The position numbers and the translations under genes were made by a program. From NCBI GenBank assembly GCA_900545185.1, contig UQYH01000013.1, forward strand, positions 1-28,924: 28,924 bases of DNA, read 5' to 3'. The DNA comes from an uncultured Eubacteriales bacterium (GTDB taxonomy: Bacteria; Bacillota; Clostridia; UBA1381; UBA9506). Below the pieces are notes generated by a model. The model was not told the origin of the DNA, made no database searches, and saw only the letters and a program-made list of their open reading frames with translations. Of the stretch, positions 14,908-23,900 are shown piece after piece (position 1 is the stretch's first letter; every line of letters starts with the position of its first letter).

Positions 14908-15696
14908 ATGCAGCCTGTTCTGTCGGCAGAAGTTTCGGAAATTTCGGTTGATTATGCAGCAAGCCACGTCAATTGGGCTATGCTGGCTAGGCACTATCAC
15001 AATGCCTACGAAATTTACATTTTGGAAAAAGGCAGCCGTACATATTTGATTAACGATGCGTTGTTTGAGCTGCACGCACACGATGTTGCGCTAATTCAAC
15101 CGAATGAAATTCACAGCACCTCCGGCGGAGGGTTTGTGCGTCATTTGCTGTACTTTCATGACGAATACTTGCACCGTTATTTTACAGAAACCGCCCAAAC
15201 AACGCTGTTAAAATGTTTTACACATAAAAAAATCCACATGCAGGATGGTGATTTTGACAAGCTGCTGCGTTTGATACGTCAGTTAAAGGGTGCATATGAT
15301 AACTTTGTGGTATTTGCACAAATTTTGTCTTTGCTTGCGCAAAACGCGTCTGCCGATGTTCCGTATATCAGCAGCGGCAATCAAATGATTTCGGGAGTAA
15401 TTGAATATATCGGCGGCCATTGCAAAGAAATTACATCTTTGGATGAAATTGTGGAACAGTTTTATATATCAAAATCGTATTTGTGCCGATTGTTTAAAGA
15501 ACACACAGGCATTTCTGTTGTAAAATATATACATCTGTTAAAGATTCAATCGGCCTGTGAGGAATTGCAGAAAACAAACCGGTCGGTTGAAGAGATCGCC
15601 CTGCAATGCGGCTTTCATACCTCTATGTACTTTTGCAGGGTGTTTAAAAAAATCACAGGACTCACGCCGAGTCAGTATCGGGGACAAAGCTTGTGA
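14908..15696 (+). CDS. AraC-family transcriptional regulator
   Basis: 262-residue regulator with an N-terminal cupin-like sugar-sensing domain (about residues 15-90; RHYHNAYEIYILEKGS and LIQPNEIHSTSGG are the typical barrel segments). The C-terminal double helix-turn-helix spans about 165-260: first HTH SLDEIVEQFYISKSYLCRLFKEHTG, second RSVEEIALQCGFHTSMYFCRVFK, ending in the family phrase GLTPSQYRG. AAAGGAG precedes the ATG. It is divergent from the predicted alpha-galacturonidase, with overlapping control sequences, so it most likely activates that gene in response to a galacturonide or related uronate; the ligand is inferred from the neighbour only. Confidence 0.93.
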   Translation: MQPVLSAEVSEISVDYAASHVNWAMLARHYHNAYEIYILEKGSRTYLINDALFELHAHDVALIQPNEIHSTSGGGFVRHLLYFHDEYLHRYFTETAQTTLLKCFTHKKIHMQDGDFDKLLRLIRQLKGAYDNFVVFAQILSLLAQNASADVPYISSGNQMISGVIEYIGGHCKEITSLDEIVEQFYISKSYLCRLFKEHTGISVVKYIHLLKIQSACEELQKTNRSVEEIALQCGFHTSMYFCRVFKKITGLTPSQYRGQSL

Positions 15697-15721
15697 ATCA
15701 AGCGCCACACAGACAATCAAA

Positions 15722-15764
15722 CGGCAGAGGTTCTTCTTGTAGTGATTCATTTCGGCAGAGGTTC
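15722..15764 (+). repeat. short direct repeat downstream of the AraC gene
   Basis: CGGCAGAGGTTC is present at 15722-15733 and 15753-15764, 31 bases apart, each followed by a TTCTTG-like end. No function is evident. The rest of 15697-15865 shows nothing I can support. Confidence 0.5.
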
Positions 15765-15865
15765 GTTCTTGCTCTCCCTTTTGTTTACCGACCTATTTTG
15801 TCAGTACCATTTCGTATATTTTCCTGATTGTAACTTTTTTCTCCGAAATTAAATTTTATGACACA

Positions 15866-15898
15866 AAAACCCCTCTGTGCAGAGCACAGAGGGGTTTT
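15866..15898. terminator. bidirectional intrinsic terminator between tuf and the AraC gene
   Basis: AAAACCCCTCTGTGC / GCACAGAGGGGTTTT is a perfect 15-pair stem with an AGA loop. T-runs on both strands let it end the str-operon transcript from tuf and the AraC transcript coming the other way. Confidence 0.93.
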
Positions 15899-15915
15899 AC
15901 AGCTAAAAACTAAAC

Positions 15916-17118
15916 TTATTTATTGATTGCGGAAACAACGCCGGAACCAACAGTTCTGCCGCCTTCACGGATAGCGAAACGCAGACCTTCTTCAATAGCG
16001 ATAGGAGTGATCAGCTCAACTTCCATTGTTACGTTATCGCCGGGCATGCACATTTCAGTGCCTTCAGGCAGTTTGATAACGCCGGTAACGTCAGTTGTTC
16101 TGAAATAGAACTGCGGTCTGTAGTTGTTAAAGAACGGTGTATGACGGCCGCCTTCTTCCTTAGTCAGGACGTATACTTCGCCTTTGAAAGCAGTATGCGC
16201 ATGAATGGAACCCGGCTTAGCCAAAACCTGTCCTCTTTCGATTTCGTTCTTCTGAACACCACGGAGCAGAGCGCCGATGTTATCGCCGGCTTCAGCCTGG
16301 TCGAGCAGCTTTCTGAACATTTCAACACCGGTAACAACGATCTTTCTAACTTCGTCAACCAGACCAATCAGTTCAACTTCGTCATTAACCTTCAGAGTAC
16401 CTCTCTCAACACGGCCGGTAGCAACAGTACCACGACCGGTGATGGAGAATACGTCCTCAACAGGCATCAGGAACGGCAGGTCAGTCTTTCTTTCCGGAGT
16501 CGGGATGTATTCGTCAACAGCATCCATCAGCTTCAGGATAGAAGCATATTCGGGAGCGGACGGATCGGTAGAAGTAGACTCCAGAGCCTGCAGAGCGGAA
16601 CCAACGATGATCGGAGTGTCATCACCCGGGAATTCGTACTCGTTCAGCAGTTCGCGAACTTCCATTTCAACCAGCTCTAACAGTTCGGGATCGTCAACCT
16701 GGTCAGCTTTGTTCAGGTAAACAACGATGTAAGGTACGCCAACCTGTCTTGCCAGCAGGATGTGCTCTCTGGTCTGCGGCATCGGGCCGTCAGCAGCAGA
16801 TACAACCAGGATAGCGCCGTCCATCTGAGCAGCACCGGTGATCATGTTCTTAACATAGTCAGCATGGCCGGGGCAGTCAACGTGAGCATAGTGTCTCTTA
16901 TCGGTTTCGTACTCAACGTGAGCGGTAGAAATTGTGATACCTCTTTCTCTCTCTTCGGGAGCACCGTCGATCTGATCGTAAGCTTTGAACTCAGCTTTGC
17001 CGGACAGACCCAGAACCTTGGTGATTGCAGCGGTCAAAGTGGTCTTACCATGGTCAACGTGACCAATGGTACCAATATTAACGTGGGGTTTGTTTCTTTC
17101 GAATTTTTCCTTAGCCAT
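15916..17118 (-). CDS. tuf: elongation factor Tu
   Basis: GTPase that carries aminoacyl-tRNA to the ribosomal A site. 400 residues, normal length. G1 GHVDHGKTT, G3 DCPGHADY and G4 NKAD are intact, and the effector region contains RGITISTAHVEYE. Domains 2 and 3 follow, ending in GRTVGSGVV. GGAGG lies about 7 bases before the ATG. It is the last gene of the str cluster and also has its own promoter at 17204-17232, as expected for so abundant a protein. Codon use looks strongly biased. Confidence 0.99.
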   Translation of the reverse strand: MAKEKFERNKPHVNIGTIGHVDHGKTTLTAAITKVLGLSGKAEFKAYDQIDGAPEERERGITISTAHVEYETDKRHYAHVDCPGHADYVKNMITGAAQMDGAILVVSAADGPMPQTREHILLARQVGVPYIVVYLNKADQVDDPELLELVEMEVRELLNEYEFPGDDTPIIVGSALQALESTSTDPSAPEYASILKLMDAVDEYIPTPERKTDLPFLMPVEDVFSITGRGTVATGRVERGTLKVNDEVELIGLVDEVRKIVVTGVEMFRKLLDQAEAGDNIGALLRGVQKNEIERGQVLAKPGSIHAHTAFKGEVYVLTKEEGGRHTPFFNNYRPQFYFRTTDVTGVIKLPEGTEMCMPGDNVTMEVELITPIAIEEGLRFAIREGGRTVGSGVVSAINK

Positions 17119-17160
17119 TGTATTGCCTCCTATTTTTAAATTTAATAAGTTTTTAAGTTG

Positions 17161-17184
17161 TTTGCAAGGCTAACGCTTTGCAAA
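17161..17184 (-). other. hairpin in the tuf mRNA leader
   Basis: TTTGCAA (17161-17167) and TTGCAAA (17178-17184) form a 7-pair stem with inner GC pairs, between the tuf promoter and its ribosome binding site. It may stabilise the 5' end of the tuf transcript; this is inference. Confidence 0.45.
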
Positions 17185-17203
17185 TAATAACTGTTACATA
17201 ACT

Positions 17204-17232
17204 ATTGTATATTTTTTTTGCAAAAAAATCAA
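17204..17232 (-). promoter_or_regulatory. internal sigma-A promoter for tuf
   Basis: TTGATT (17227-17232) and TACAAT (17204-17209) on the minus strand with a 17-base spacer, in the 145-base fusA-tuf gap. It gives a leader of about 80 bases. Confidence 0.75.
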
Positions 17233-17263
17233 GTCATTTGCAAAAAATTTACATAATACAGCT

Positions 17264-19345
17264 TTAGTCCTCTTTCTTTGCACGGCTGGAGATAATCTGC
17301 TCCTGAATGCTCTTCGGCACTTCCTCGTAATGGCTGGGCTGCATGGTGTACTGACCGCGACCCTGTGTTTTGGAACGCAGGTCAGTTGCATAACCAAACA
17401 TCTCAGACAGCGGAACAAAAGCAGAAATTGCCTGTGCACCGGGACGAGCCTCCATGCCCTGGATTTGACCACGGCGGGAGTTCAAGTCACCCATAACATC
17501 GCCCATGTATTCCTCAGGTACGATAACGTCAACCTGCATGATAGGCTCTTTCAGTACGGGATCACCCTTACGGCAAGCATCCTTAAATGCCATAGAACCG
17601 GCAATCTTAAATGCCATTTCCGAAGAGTCGACTTCGTGGTAAGAACCATCGTACAATGTAACGCGAACGTCTACAACGTTGTAACCGGCCAATACACCGG
17701 ACTGCATAGCGCCCTGTACACCGGCATCAACAGCAGGAATATATTCCTTGGGGATGGCACCGCCGACGATTTTGTTAACAAATTCGTAGCCGCCACCGGG
17801 CTCTAAGGGCTCAACATGCATGAGTACGTGACCGTACTGACCCTTACCACCGGACTGTCTGGCGTATTTGTTTTCAACGTCAACCGCCTTGCGGATGGTT
17901 TCCTTATAAGAAACCTGAGGCTTACCAACATTTGCTTCAACCTTAAATTCACGCAGCAGTCTGTCTACGATGATTTCAAGGTGCAGCTCGCCCATACCGG
18001 CGATGATGGTCTGACCTGTTTCTTCATCCGTATAGGTCTTAAAGGTCGGATCTTCTTCAGCCAGCTTGGCCAAAGCAATACCCATCTTTTCCTGACCTTC
18101 TTTTGTCTTAGGCTCAATCGCAACACGGATAACCGGGTCAGGAAATTCCATAGACTCCAGAATAATCGGATGATTGGGGTCACACAGTGTATCACCTGTG
18201 GTGGTATTTTTAAGACCAACCGCAGCGGCAATATCACCGGAGTAAACCTTATCAATATCTTTTCTGTCGTTAGCGTGCATCTGCAAAATACGGCCGATAC
18301 GCTCTTTATTGTCCTTAGTGGAGTTCAAGATGTGCGAGCCGGCTTCCAGCGTACCGGAGTACACACGGAAGAAACAGAGCTTACCAACGAACGGGTCTGT
18401 CATAATTTTGAAGGCCAGCGCTGCAAACGGCGCATCGTCTGACGACGGGCTTTCAATTTCCTCACCATCCGGGTTGATACCGCGGATAGCCGGTACATCG
18501 ACCGGAGAAGGCATATAATCAACAATTGCGTCCAAAAGCTTTTGAACACCCTTGTTTTTATAAGAAGTACCGCAGAGAACGGGAACCATTTCGTTTGCAA
18601 TGGTTGCCTGGCGGATAGCGCCTTTAATCTCTTTCTCGGTCAGTTCTTCGCCCTCAAGATATTTGTTCATTAATTCCTCGCTGGTTTCAGCGACGGATTC
18701 AAGCAAAGCATTTCTATATTCTGCTGCCTTTTCCTTCATATCCTCCGGAATTTCTTCTGCGCGGATATCCTTGCCTAAGTCATCATAATATATATATGCC
18801 TTCATGTCGACCAAGTCAATTAAGCCGACAAATGTGTCCTCAGAGCCGATAGGCAGCTGAATGGGGACAGCGTTACAATGGAGACGGGTTTTCATCATGT
18901 CTAATACATTATAAAAATCCGCACCCATAATATCCATTTTGTTTACGTAGGCCATACGCGGAACGCGGTATGTGTCTGCCTGACGCCAAACTGTTTCAGA
19001 TTGCGGTTCTACACCACCCTTTGCACAGAAAACCGTTACGCTGCCGTCGAGCACCTTAAGTGAACGCTCAACTTCAACCGTAAAGTCAACGTGGCCGGGG
19101 GTATCGATAATATTAATTCTATGGTTCTTCCAATGTGCGGTAGTCGCAGCAGAGGTAATGGTAATACCACGTTCCTTCTCCTGTGCCATCCAGTCCATTG
19201 TTGCGGCGCCTTCATGTGTTTCACCAATCTTGTAAACACGGCCTGTATAGAACAGAATACGCTCTGTTGTGGTGGTTTTACCGGCGTCGATATGAGCCAT
19301 GATACCAATATTTCTGGTTTTTTCCAAAGAAAATTCTCTTGCCAC
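17264..19345 (-). CDS. fusA: elongation factor G
   Basis: Ribosomal translocase GTPase of 693 residues, normal length. G1 AHIDAGKTTTTERILF, G3 DTPGHVDF and G4 NKMD lie in the first 150 residues. The middle carries domains II-III (CFFRVYSGTLEAGS). Domain IV includes SGGKGQYGHV and the C-terminal part the conserved RRGQIQGMEAR segment. The start is GTG with AAAGGAGG 6 bases upstream. It is 66 bases after rpsG and upstream of tuf, the classic str order. Confidence 0.99.
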   Translation of the reverse strand: MAREFSLEKTRNIGIMAHIDAGKTTTTERILFYTGRVYKIGETHEGAATMDWMAQEKERGITITSAATTAHWKNHRINIIDTPGHVDFTVEVERSLKVLDGSVTVFCAKGGVEPQSETVWRQADTYRVPRMAYVNKMDIMGADFYNVLDMMKTRLHCNAVPIQLPIGSEDTFVGLIDLVDMKAYIYYDDLGKDIRAEEIPEDMKEKAAEYRNALLESVAETSEELMNKYLEGEELTEKEIKGAIRQATIANEMVPVLCGTSYKNKGVQKLLDAIVDYMPSPVDVPAIRGINPDGEEIESPSSDDAPFAALAFKIMTDPFVGKLCFFRVYSGTLEAGSHILNSTKDNKERIGRILQMHANDRKDIDKVYSGDIAAAVGLKNTTTGDTLCDPNHPIILESMEFPDPVIRVAIEPKTKEGQEKMGIALAKLAEEDPTFKTYTDEETGQTIIAGMGELHLEIIVDRLLREFKVEANVGKPQVSYKETIRKAVDVENKYARQSGGKGQYGHVLMHVEPLEPGGGYEFVNKIVGGAIPKEYIPAVDAGVQGAMQSGVLAGYNVVDVRVTLYDGSYHEVDSSEMAFKIAGSMAFKDACRKGDPVLKEPIMQVDVIVPEEYMGDVMGDLNSRRGQIQGMEARPGAQAISAFVPLSEMFGYATDLRSKTQGRGQYTMQPSHYEEVPKSIQEQIISSRAKKED

Positions 19346-19411
19346 AATCTTCCTCCTTTCTTCCGAATTTGCCGAAATTTTTTATCTGTTGTCTCCTGAA
19401 AAATCAGGGGT

Positions 19412-19882
19412 TTACCATCTGTAATGTGCGAAAGCTCTGTTAGCTTCTGCCATCTTATGCGTATCTTCACGCTTTTTAACAGCAGAACCGGTACCGTTAA
19501 TAGCATCCATAATCTCGGCTGCCAAACGCTCCTTCATGGTCTTTTCGCTTCTTTGACGGCTGTACAGAGTCAGCCAGCGCAAACCTAAGGTTTGCTTACG
19601 TTCGGGACGTACTTCCATAGGAACCTGGTACGTTGCACCGCCGACACGACGTGCTTTAACCTCTAAAACAGGCATGATGTTGTCCAAAGCTTCCTTAAAT
19701 GCGTCCAAAGGCTCTTTACCGGTCTTTTCCTTGACAATGTCAAAAGCGCCGTACACAATTTTTTGCGCTACGCCCTTTTTACCGTCAAGCATAATATTGT
19801 TGATCAGGCGTGTTACGACCGTACTTCCGTACAACGGATCGGGCAGAACCTCTCTTTTTGCAATAAAACCTCTTCTTGGCAC
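19412..19882 (-). CDS. rpsG: 30S ribosomal protein S7
   Basis: Primary 16S rRNA-binding protein that starts assembly of the 30S head. From the GTG at 19882 it is 156 residues, the standard size, and begins PRRGFIAKREVLPDPLYGS exactly as in other bacteria. The longer frame that begins at 19903 runs through the AAGGAGGG ribosome binding site and is not the start. VRPERKQTLGLRWL and the C-terminal MAEANRAFAHYRW are conserved. S7 is the translational repressor of the str mRNA in E. coli; here the upstream spacer can fold into a long-range stem (19913-20009). Confidence 0.98.
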   Translation of the reverse strand: MPRRGFIAKREVLPDPLYGSTVVTRLINNIMLDGKKGVAQKIVYGAFDIVKEKTGKEPLDAFKEALDNIMPVLEVKARRVGGATYQVPMEVRPERKQTLGLRWLTLYSRQRSEKTMKERLAAEIMDAINGTGSAVKKREDTHKMAEANRAFAHYRW

Positions 19883-19912
19883 TTTTCTTCCCTCCTTCAT
19901 CAAATTAAAATG

Positions 19913-20009
19913 AAATCACAGGTACTCGGCTGTTTGCCGTTTGTGCACAGTCCATGTATAAAAGAAACAAATCAGTTCTTTCGGTCTGGTACCAGCACAG
20001 TTGTGATTT
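19913..20009 (-). promoter_or_regulatory. structured rpsL-rpsG spacer, candidate S7 autoregulatory site
   Basis: The 13-base run AAATCACAGGTAC (19913-19925) pairs with GTACC (19989-19993) and TGTGATTT (20002-20009), which are separated by an 8-base bulge. This encloses a local CGGC/GCCG hairpin (19927-19939) and a TGTGCACA palindrome. The lower end of the fold lies about 20 bases before the rpsG ribosome binding site. Confidence 0.5.
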
Positions 20010-20026
20010 ACCGAATTGCAAAGCTA

Positions 20027-20443
20027 TTATTTCTTTTTGGGCCGCTTTGCACCGTATTTCGATCTGCCCTGCATGCGGTTTGCAACACCAGCGGTATCCA
20101 AAGAACCGCGAATGATGTGGTAACGTACACCAGGAAGATCCTTAACCCTGCCGCCGCGGATCAAAACAACGCTGTGCTCCTGCAGGTTATGACCGATACC
20201 GGGAATATAAGCCGATACCTCAATGCCGTTTGTTAAACGTACTCTGGCAAGCTTACGCAGAGCCGAGTTAGGCTTTTTCGGGGTCATGGTTTTAACCGAG
20301 GTGCAAACACCGCGCTTTTGCGGCGAATTGATGTTGGTAGTCTTCTTTTTAAGTGTATTCAGACCCTTCAAAAGAGCAGGAGCTGTTGACTTTTTAACAG
20401 AAGTTTCTCTACCTTTTCTCACAAGCTGGTTAAAGGTTGGCAT
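20027..20443 (-). CDS. rpsL: 30S ribosomal protein S12
   Basis: Decoding-centre protein of the small subunit, 138 residues. The universal segments MTPKKPNSALRKLARVRL and GGRVKDLPGVRYHIIRG are present, with the lysines at the streptomycin-relevant sites unchanged, so there is no sign of a resistance mutation. NSPQKRGVC is the usual Firmicutes form. GGAGG is about 10 bases before the ATG. It follows the L7Ae-like gene by 54 bases and precedes rpsG by 144 bases. Confidence 0.99.
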   Translation of the reverse strand: MPTFNQLVRKGRETSVKKSTAPALLKGLNTLKKKTTNINSPQKRGVCTSVKTMTPKKPNSALRKLARVRLTNGIEVSAYIPGIGHNLQEHSVVLIRGGRVKDLPGVRYHIIRGSLDTAGVANRMQGRSKYGAKRPKKK

Positions 20444-20497
20444 GAACTGATTTCCTCCTTTCCAATCATCTTGTTTTACGCAGAATCATCCGCGCTT

Positions 20498-20740
20498 TTA
20501 TATCAAAACAACGGCGCAGGCCGCCCCCACGTCAATACCGCAGGCTCGTCCTAGCTGCTGTTTTGTATCGAAATACGCAACGGGCACAAGCATTTCGCTG
20601 CACAAAGCCTCAAACGGCTCACGTACATGCGCATCCGCGTCCCGTGCTACATAGGCTTTTTCTACCTTGCCGGCAGATACCGCCTCACTGCATTGTCTGA
20701 TGCCAATGTAAATAGGTCGGTTTTTGAAGTCACCCTCCAT
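20498..20740 (-). CDS. L7Ae/L30e-family ribosomal-like protein (YbxF/RplGB type)
   Basis: Small kink-turn RNA-binding protein of the L7Ae family. From the ATG at 20740 it is 80 residues, close to the 82 of B. subtilis YbxF, which holds the same place between rpoC and rpsL. Family features are YIGIRQCSEAVSAGKVEKAYVARDADAHV and the C-terminal QLGRACGIDVGAACAVVLI, which contacts the K-turn. The frame is open to 20770, but GGAGT about 10 bases upstream and family length favour the inner start. Its natural RNA partner in Firmicutes is not settled. Confidence 0.88.
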   Translation of the reverse strand: MEGDFKNRPIYIGIRQCSEAVSAGKVEKAYVARDADAHVREPFEALCSEMLVPVAYFDTKQQLGRACGIDVGAACAVVLI

Positions 20741-20824
20741 ATTTGCATTCACTCCGTCATAATTGAACAAGCGGCTTTCAAGGCTGGTTGCTTGCTCTGA
20801 TTCCCCCGGTTTTATTGTAAACCG

Positions 20825-20887
20825 CGGATAAGGATAGAGAAAAACACTTTTTCTCTATCCTTATCCGGCGGACATGCAGTCCGCCGG
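20825..20887. repeat. two overlapping perfect hairpins between rpoC and the L7Ae-like gene
   Basis: Hairpin A is a 20-pair perfect inverted repeat, CGGATAAGGATAGAGAAAAA (20825-20844) with its complement at 20848-20867. Hairpin B, CCGGCGGAC/GTCCGCCGG (20865-20887), has 9 perfect pairs and shares three bases with A, so both cannot be complete at once. Neither ends in a U-run on the minus strand. They could slow, process or partly end the rpoBC transcript, or mark a small palindromic element. Confidence 0.7.
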
Positions 20888-20950
20888 TACATACTAGTTA
20901 ATTGTATCACATTATTTGCCAAGTGTCAATAAAATTTTATGAAATAAATT

Positions 20951-23900
20951 TTACTGATCCTCCGATGTCGTTTCTTCTTCAGCATCCGGCACAATGTTAG
21001 AGCCGATGTAGTCGCTGTTATCCAAGATAAAGGAGCTGTATGCCTCCTCTGCTTCGGGTGAAACAGCATGCTCTATGCCGGTGTTCTGGTATTTCGGCAT
21101 ACCGGTACCAGCCGGTACCAGCTTACCGATGATAACATTCTCCTTAAGGCCGACCAACGGATCGATTTTACCCTTGGTGGCAGCCTCGGTCAGCACGCGC
21201 GTCGTCTCCTGGAAGGAAGCGGCGGAGAGGAAGGAGTCTGTCGTAAGTGAAGCCTTGGTAATACCCAAGATAATTCTTGTGCAAGTTGCAGGCTGCATAC
21301 CCTTGGCTTCCAGTTCTTCGTTAACGGTATCAAATTCGTTAATATCCACAAGCGAGCCGGCCAGGAAGTTTGTATCGCCCGGTTCCTCAATGCGGACACG
21401 ATGCAGCATCTGACGTACGATAACTTCAATGTGACGGTCGTTAATATCAACACCCTGCAAACGGTATACGCGCTGTACCTCTTGAATCAGGTACTGCTGC
21501 ACGGCCGTAATATCCTTAATGCGCAGAATATCATGCGGATTAACACTACCCTCTGTCAGCTCGTCACCCTTGTTTATGATGTCACCGTCTGCAACCTTAA
21601 TGCGTGAGCCGTACGGAATCAGGTAGGTCTTGGCATCGCCGGCTTCGTCATCCGTAATCACAACTTCACGTTTTTTCTTGTTCTCTATCAAGCTGACCTT
21701 ACCGCCGATTTCAGCAATAATGGCAAGACCCTTCGGCTTTCTTGCTTCAAACAATTCCTCAACACGGGGCAGACCCTGTGTAATATCATCGGCCGTTGCA
21801 ACACCGCCGGTGTGGAAGGTTCTCATTGTCAGCTGTGTACCCGGTTCACCGATGGACTGTGCCGCAATGATACCGACAGCCTCACCGACAGGCACTTTGT
21901 TACCGCTGGCAAGGTTTGAACCATAGCACTTTGCACAAATACCGACCTTGGCTTTACAGGTCAGAACCGAACGGATCACCGCACGCTTAACGCCTGCATC
22001 AACCGCTGCTTTTGCCATTTTTTCGGTAATGAGCGTATCGGCCGGGATAATCACTTCGCCGGTTTCGGGATGTACAATATCCTCCAGCGCGTAGCGGCCG
22101 TTCAAACGGTCGAACAGTCCTTCAATCAATTCCTTACCGTCGCGGATATCAAATACTTCAATACCCTTTGTGGTGCCGCAGTCTTCTTCACGGATGATAA
22201 CCTCCTGGCTGACATCAACCAAACGACGTGTCAGGTAACCGGAGTCAGCGGTACGCAGTGCCGTATCGGCCAAGCCCTTTCTGGCACCGTGCGATGAAAT
22301 GAAGTATTCCAGCACGTTTAAGCCTTCACGGAAGTTAGCACGAATCGGAATTTCGATTGTTTTACCCGATGTATCATTCATCAAGCCGCGCATACCGGCA
22401 AGCTGACGAATCTGGTTTTGGCTACCACGGGCACCGGAGTGCGCCATCATGTAAATAGGATTGAATTTATCCAAATTATCCATCAGGGCGGTGGTAACCT
22501 TATCATTTGTATCATTCCAGGTTTTTATAACCATGTTGTAGCGCTCTTCATCGGAAATCAAACCGCGCTTAAACTTTTTGGTAATCTTGTCAACGGCTTC
22601 TTCTGCTTCGGCCAAGTATTGCTTTTTGGCCTCCGGCACCTTCATATCACTTACGCTAACGGTGATAGCGCCGCGCGTTGAATACTTATAGCCCAAGGAC
22701 TTAATGCGGTCAAGCACCTCGGCCGTCTCGGTCAGGCCATGTGCACGAATACACTTATCAACAATCTTACCCAATTCTTTTTTGGTGGTTAAGAAGTCAA
22801 TTTCCAGCTTCAAAACGTTTTCCGGCTTGGTTCTGTCCACAAAGCCCAAATCCTGCGGAATGGCTTCGTTGAAAATCAGTCGGCCGACCGTTACATCCAC
22901 CAGGGCTTCGTGATGAACACCGTCAACATCCTTTTCAAGACGTACCTTAATGGGTGCATGAATCCCGACAACGCCGTTGGCATAGGCCAAAATGGCTTCG
23001 TTCGGACTGAAGAAGGTTTTGCCGGTACCCGGTTCTTCCTCATTGTCAATTGTCAAATAGTAAGCGCCCAAAACCATATCCTGTGTCGGAACGGTAACGG
23101 GGCGGCCATCCTGCGGTTTTAACAGGTTGTTGGCCGAAAGCATCAAAAAGCGGGCTTCTGCCTGTGCTTCGGGTGAAAGCGGTACGTGCACGGCCATTTG
23201 GTCACCGTCGAAGTCGGCATTATATGCCGTACATACCAGCGGATGCAGCTTTAAGGCACGGCCTTCAACCAAAATCGGCTCAAATGCCTGAATACCCAGT
23301 CTGTGCAGTGTTGGTGCACGGTTTAACAATACGGGATGCTCCTTAATAACCTCTTCCAAAACGTCCCATACCTCAGGTTTAACGCGCTCTACCATGCGCT
23401 TTGCACTTTTTATGTTGTGTGCCAGCCCATCGTTAACCAGCTTTTTCATAACAAAGGGCTTAAACAGTTCAATTGCCATTTCCTTCGGCAGACCGCACTG
23501 ATAAATTTTCAGTTCGGGGCCGACAACGATAACCGAACGGCCGGAATAGTCAACACGCTTACCCAACAGGTTTTGACGGAAACGACCCTGCTTACCCTTT
23601 AACATATCGGAAAGGGACTTCAGCGGACGGTTACCGGGGCCTGTTACGGGACGGCCGCGGCGGCCGTTATCAATCAGCGCGTCTACAGCTTCCTGCAGCA
23701 TTCTTTTTTCATTACGTACAATAATTTCGGGCGCACCCAAATCCAAAAGGCGTTTTAAGCGGTTGTTACGGTTAATAACGCGGCGATACAAATCATTTAA
23801 ATCAGACGTTGCAAACCGTCCGCCGTCCAGCTGCACCATGGGGCGCAAATCCGGCGGAATAACCGGGATAACATCCAAAATCATCCATTCGGGCTTGTTG

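Noticed and set aside
19883..19903. Seven extra residues at the start of S7
   Set aside because: They translate the ribosome binding site itself; S7 starts with the GTG before PRRG.
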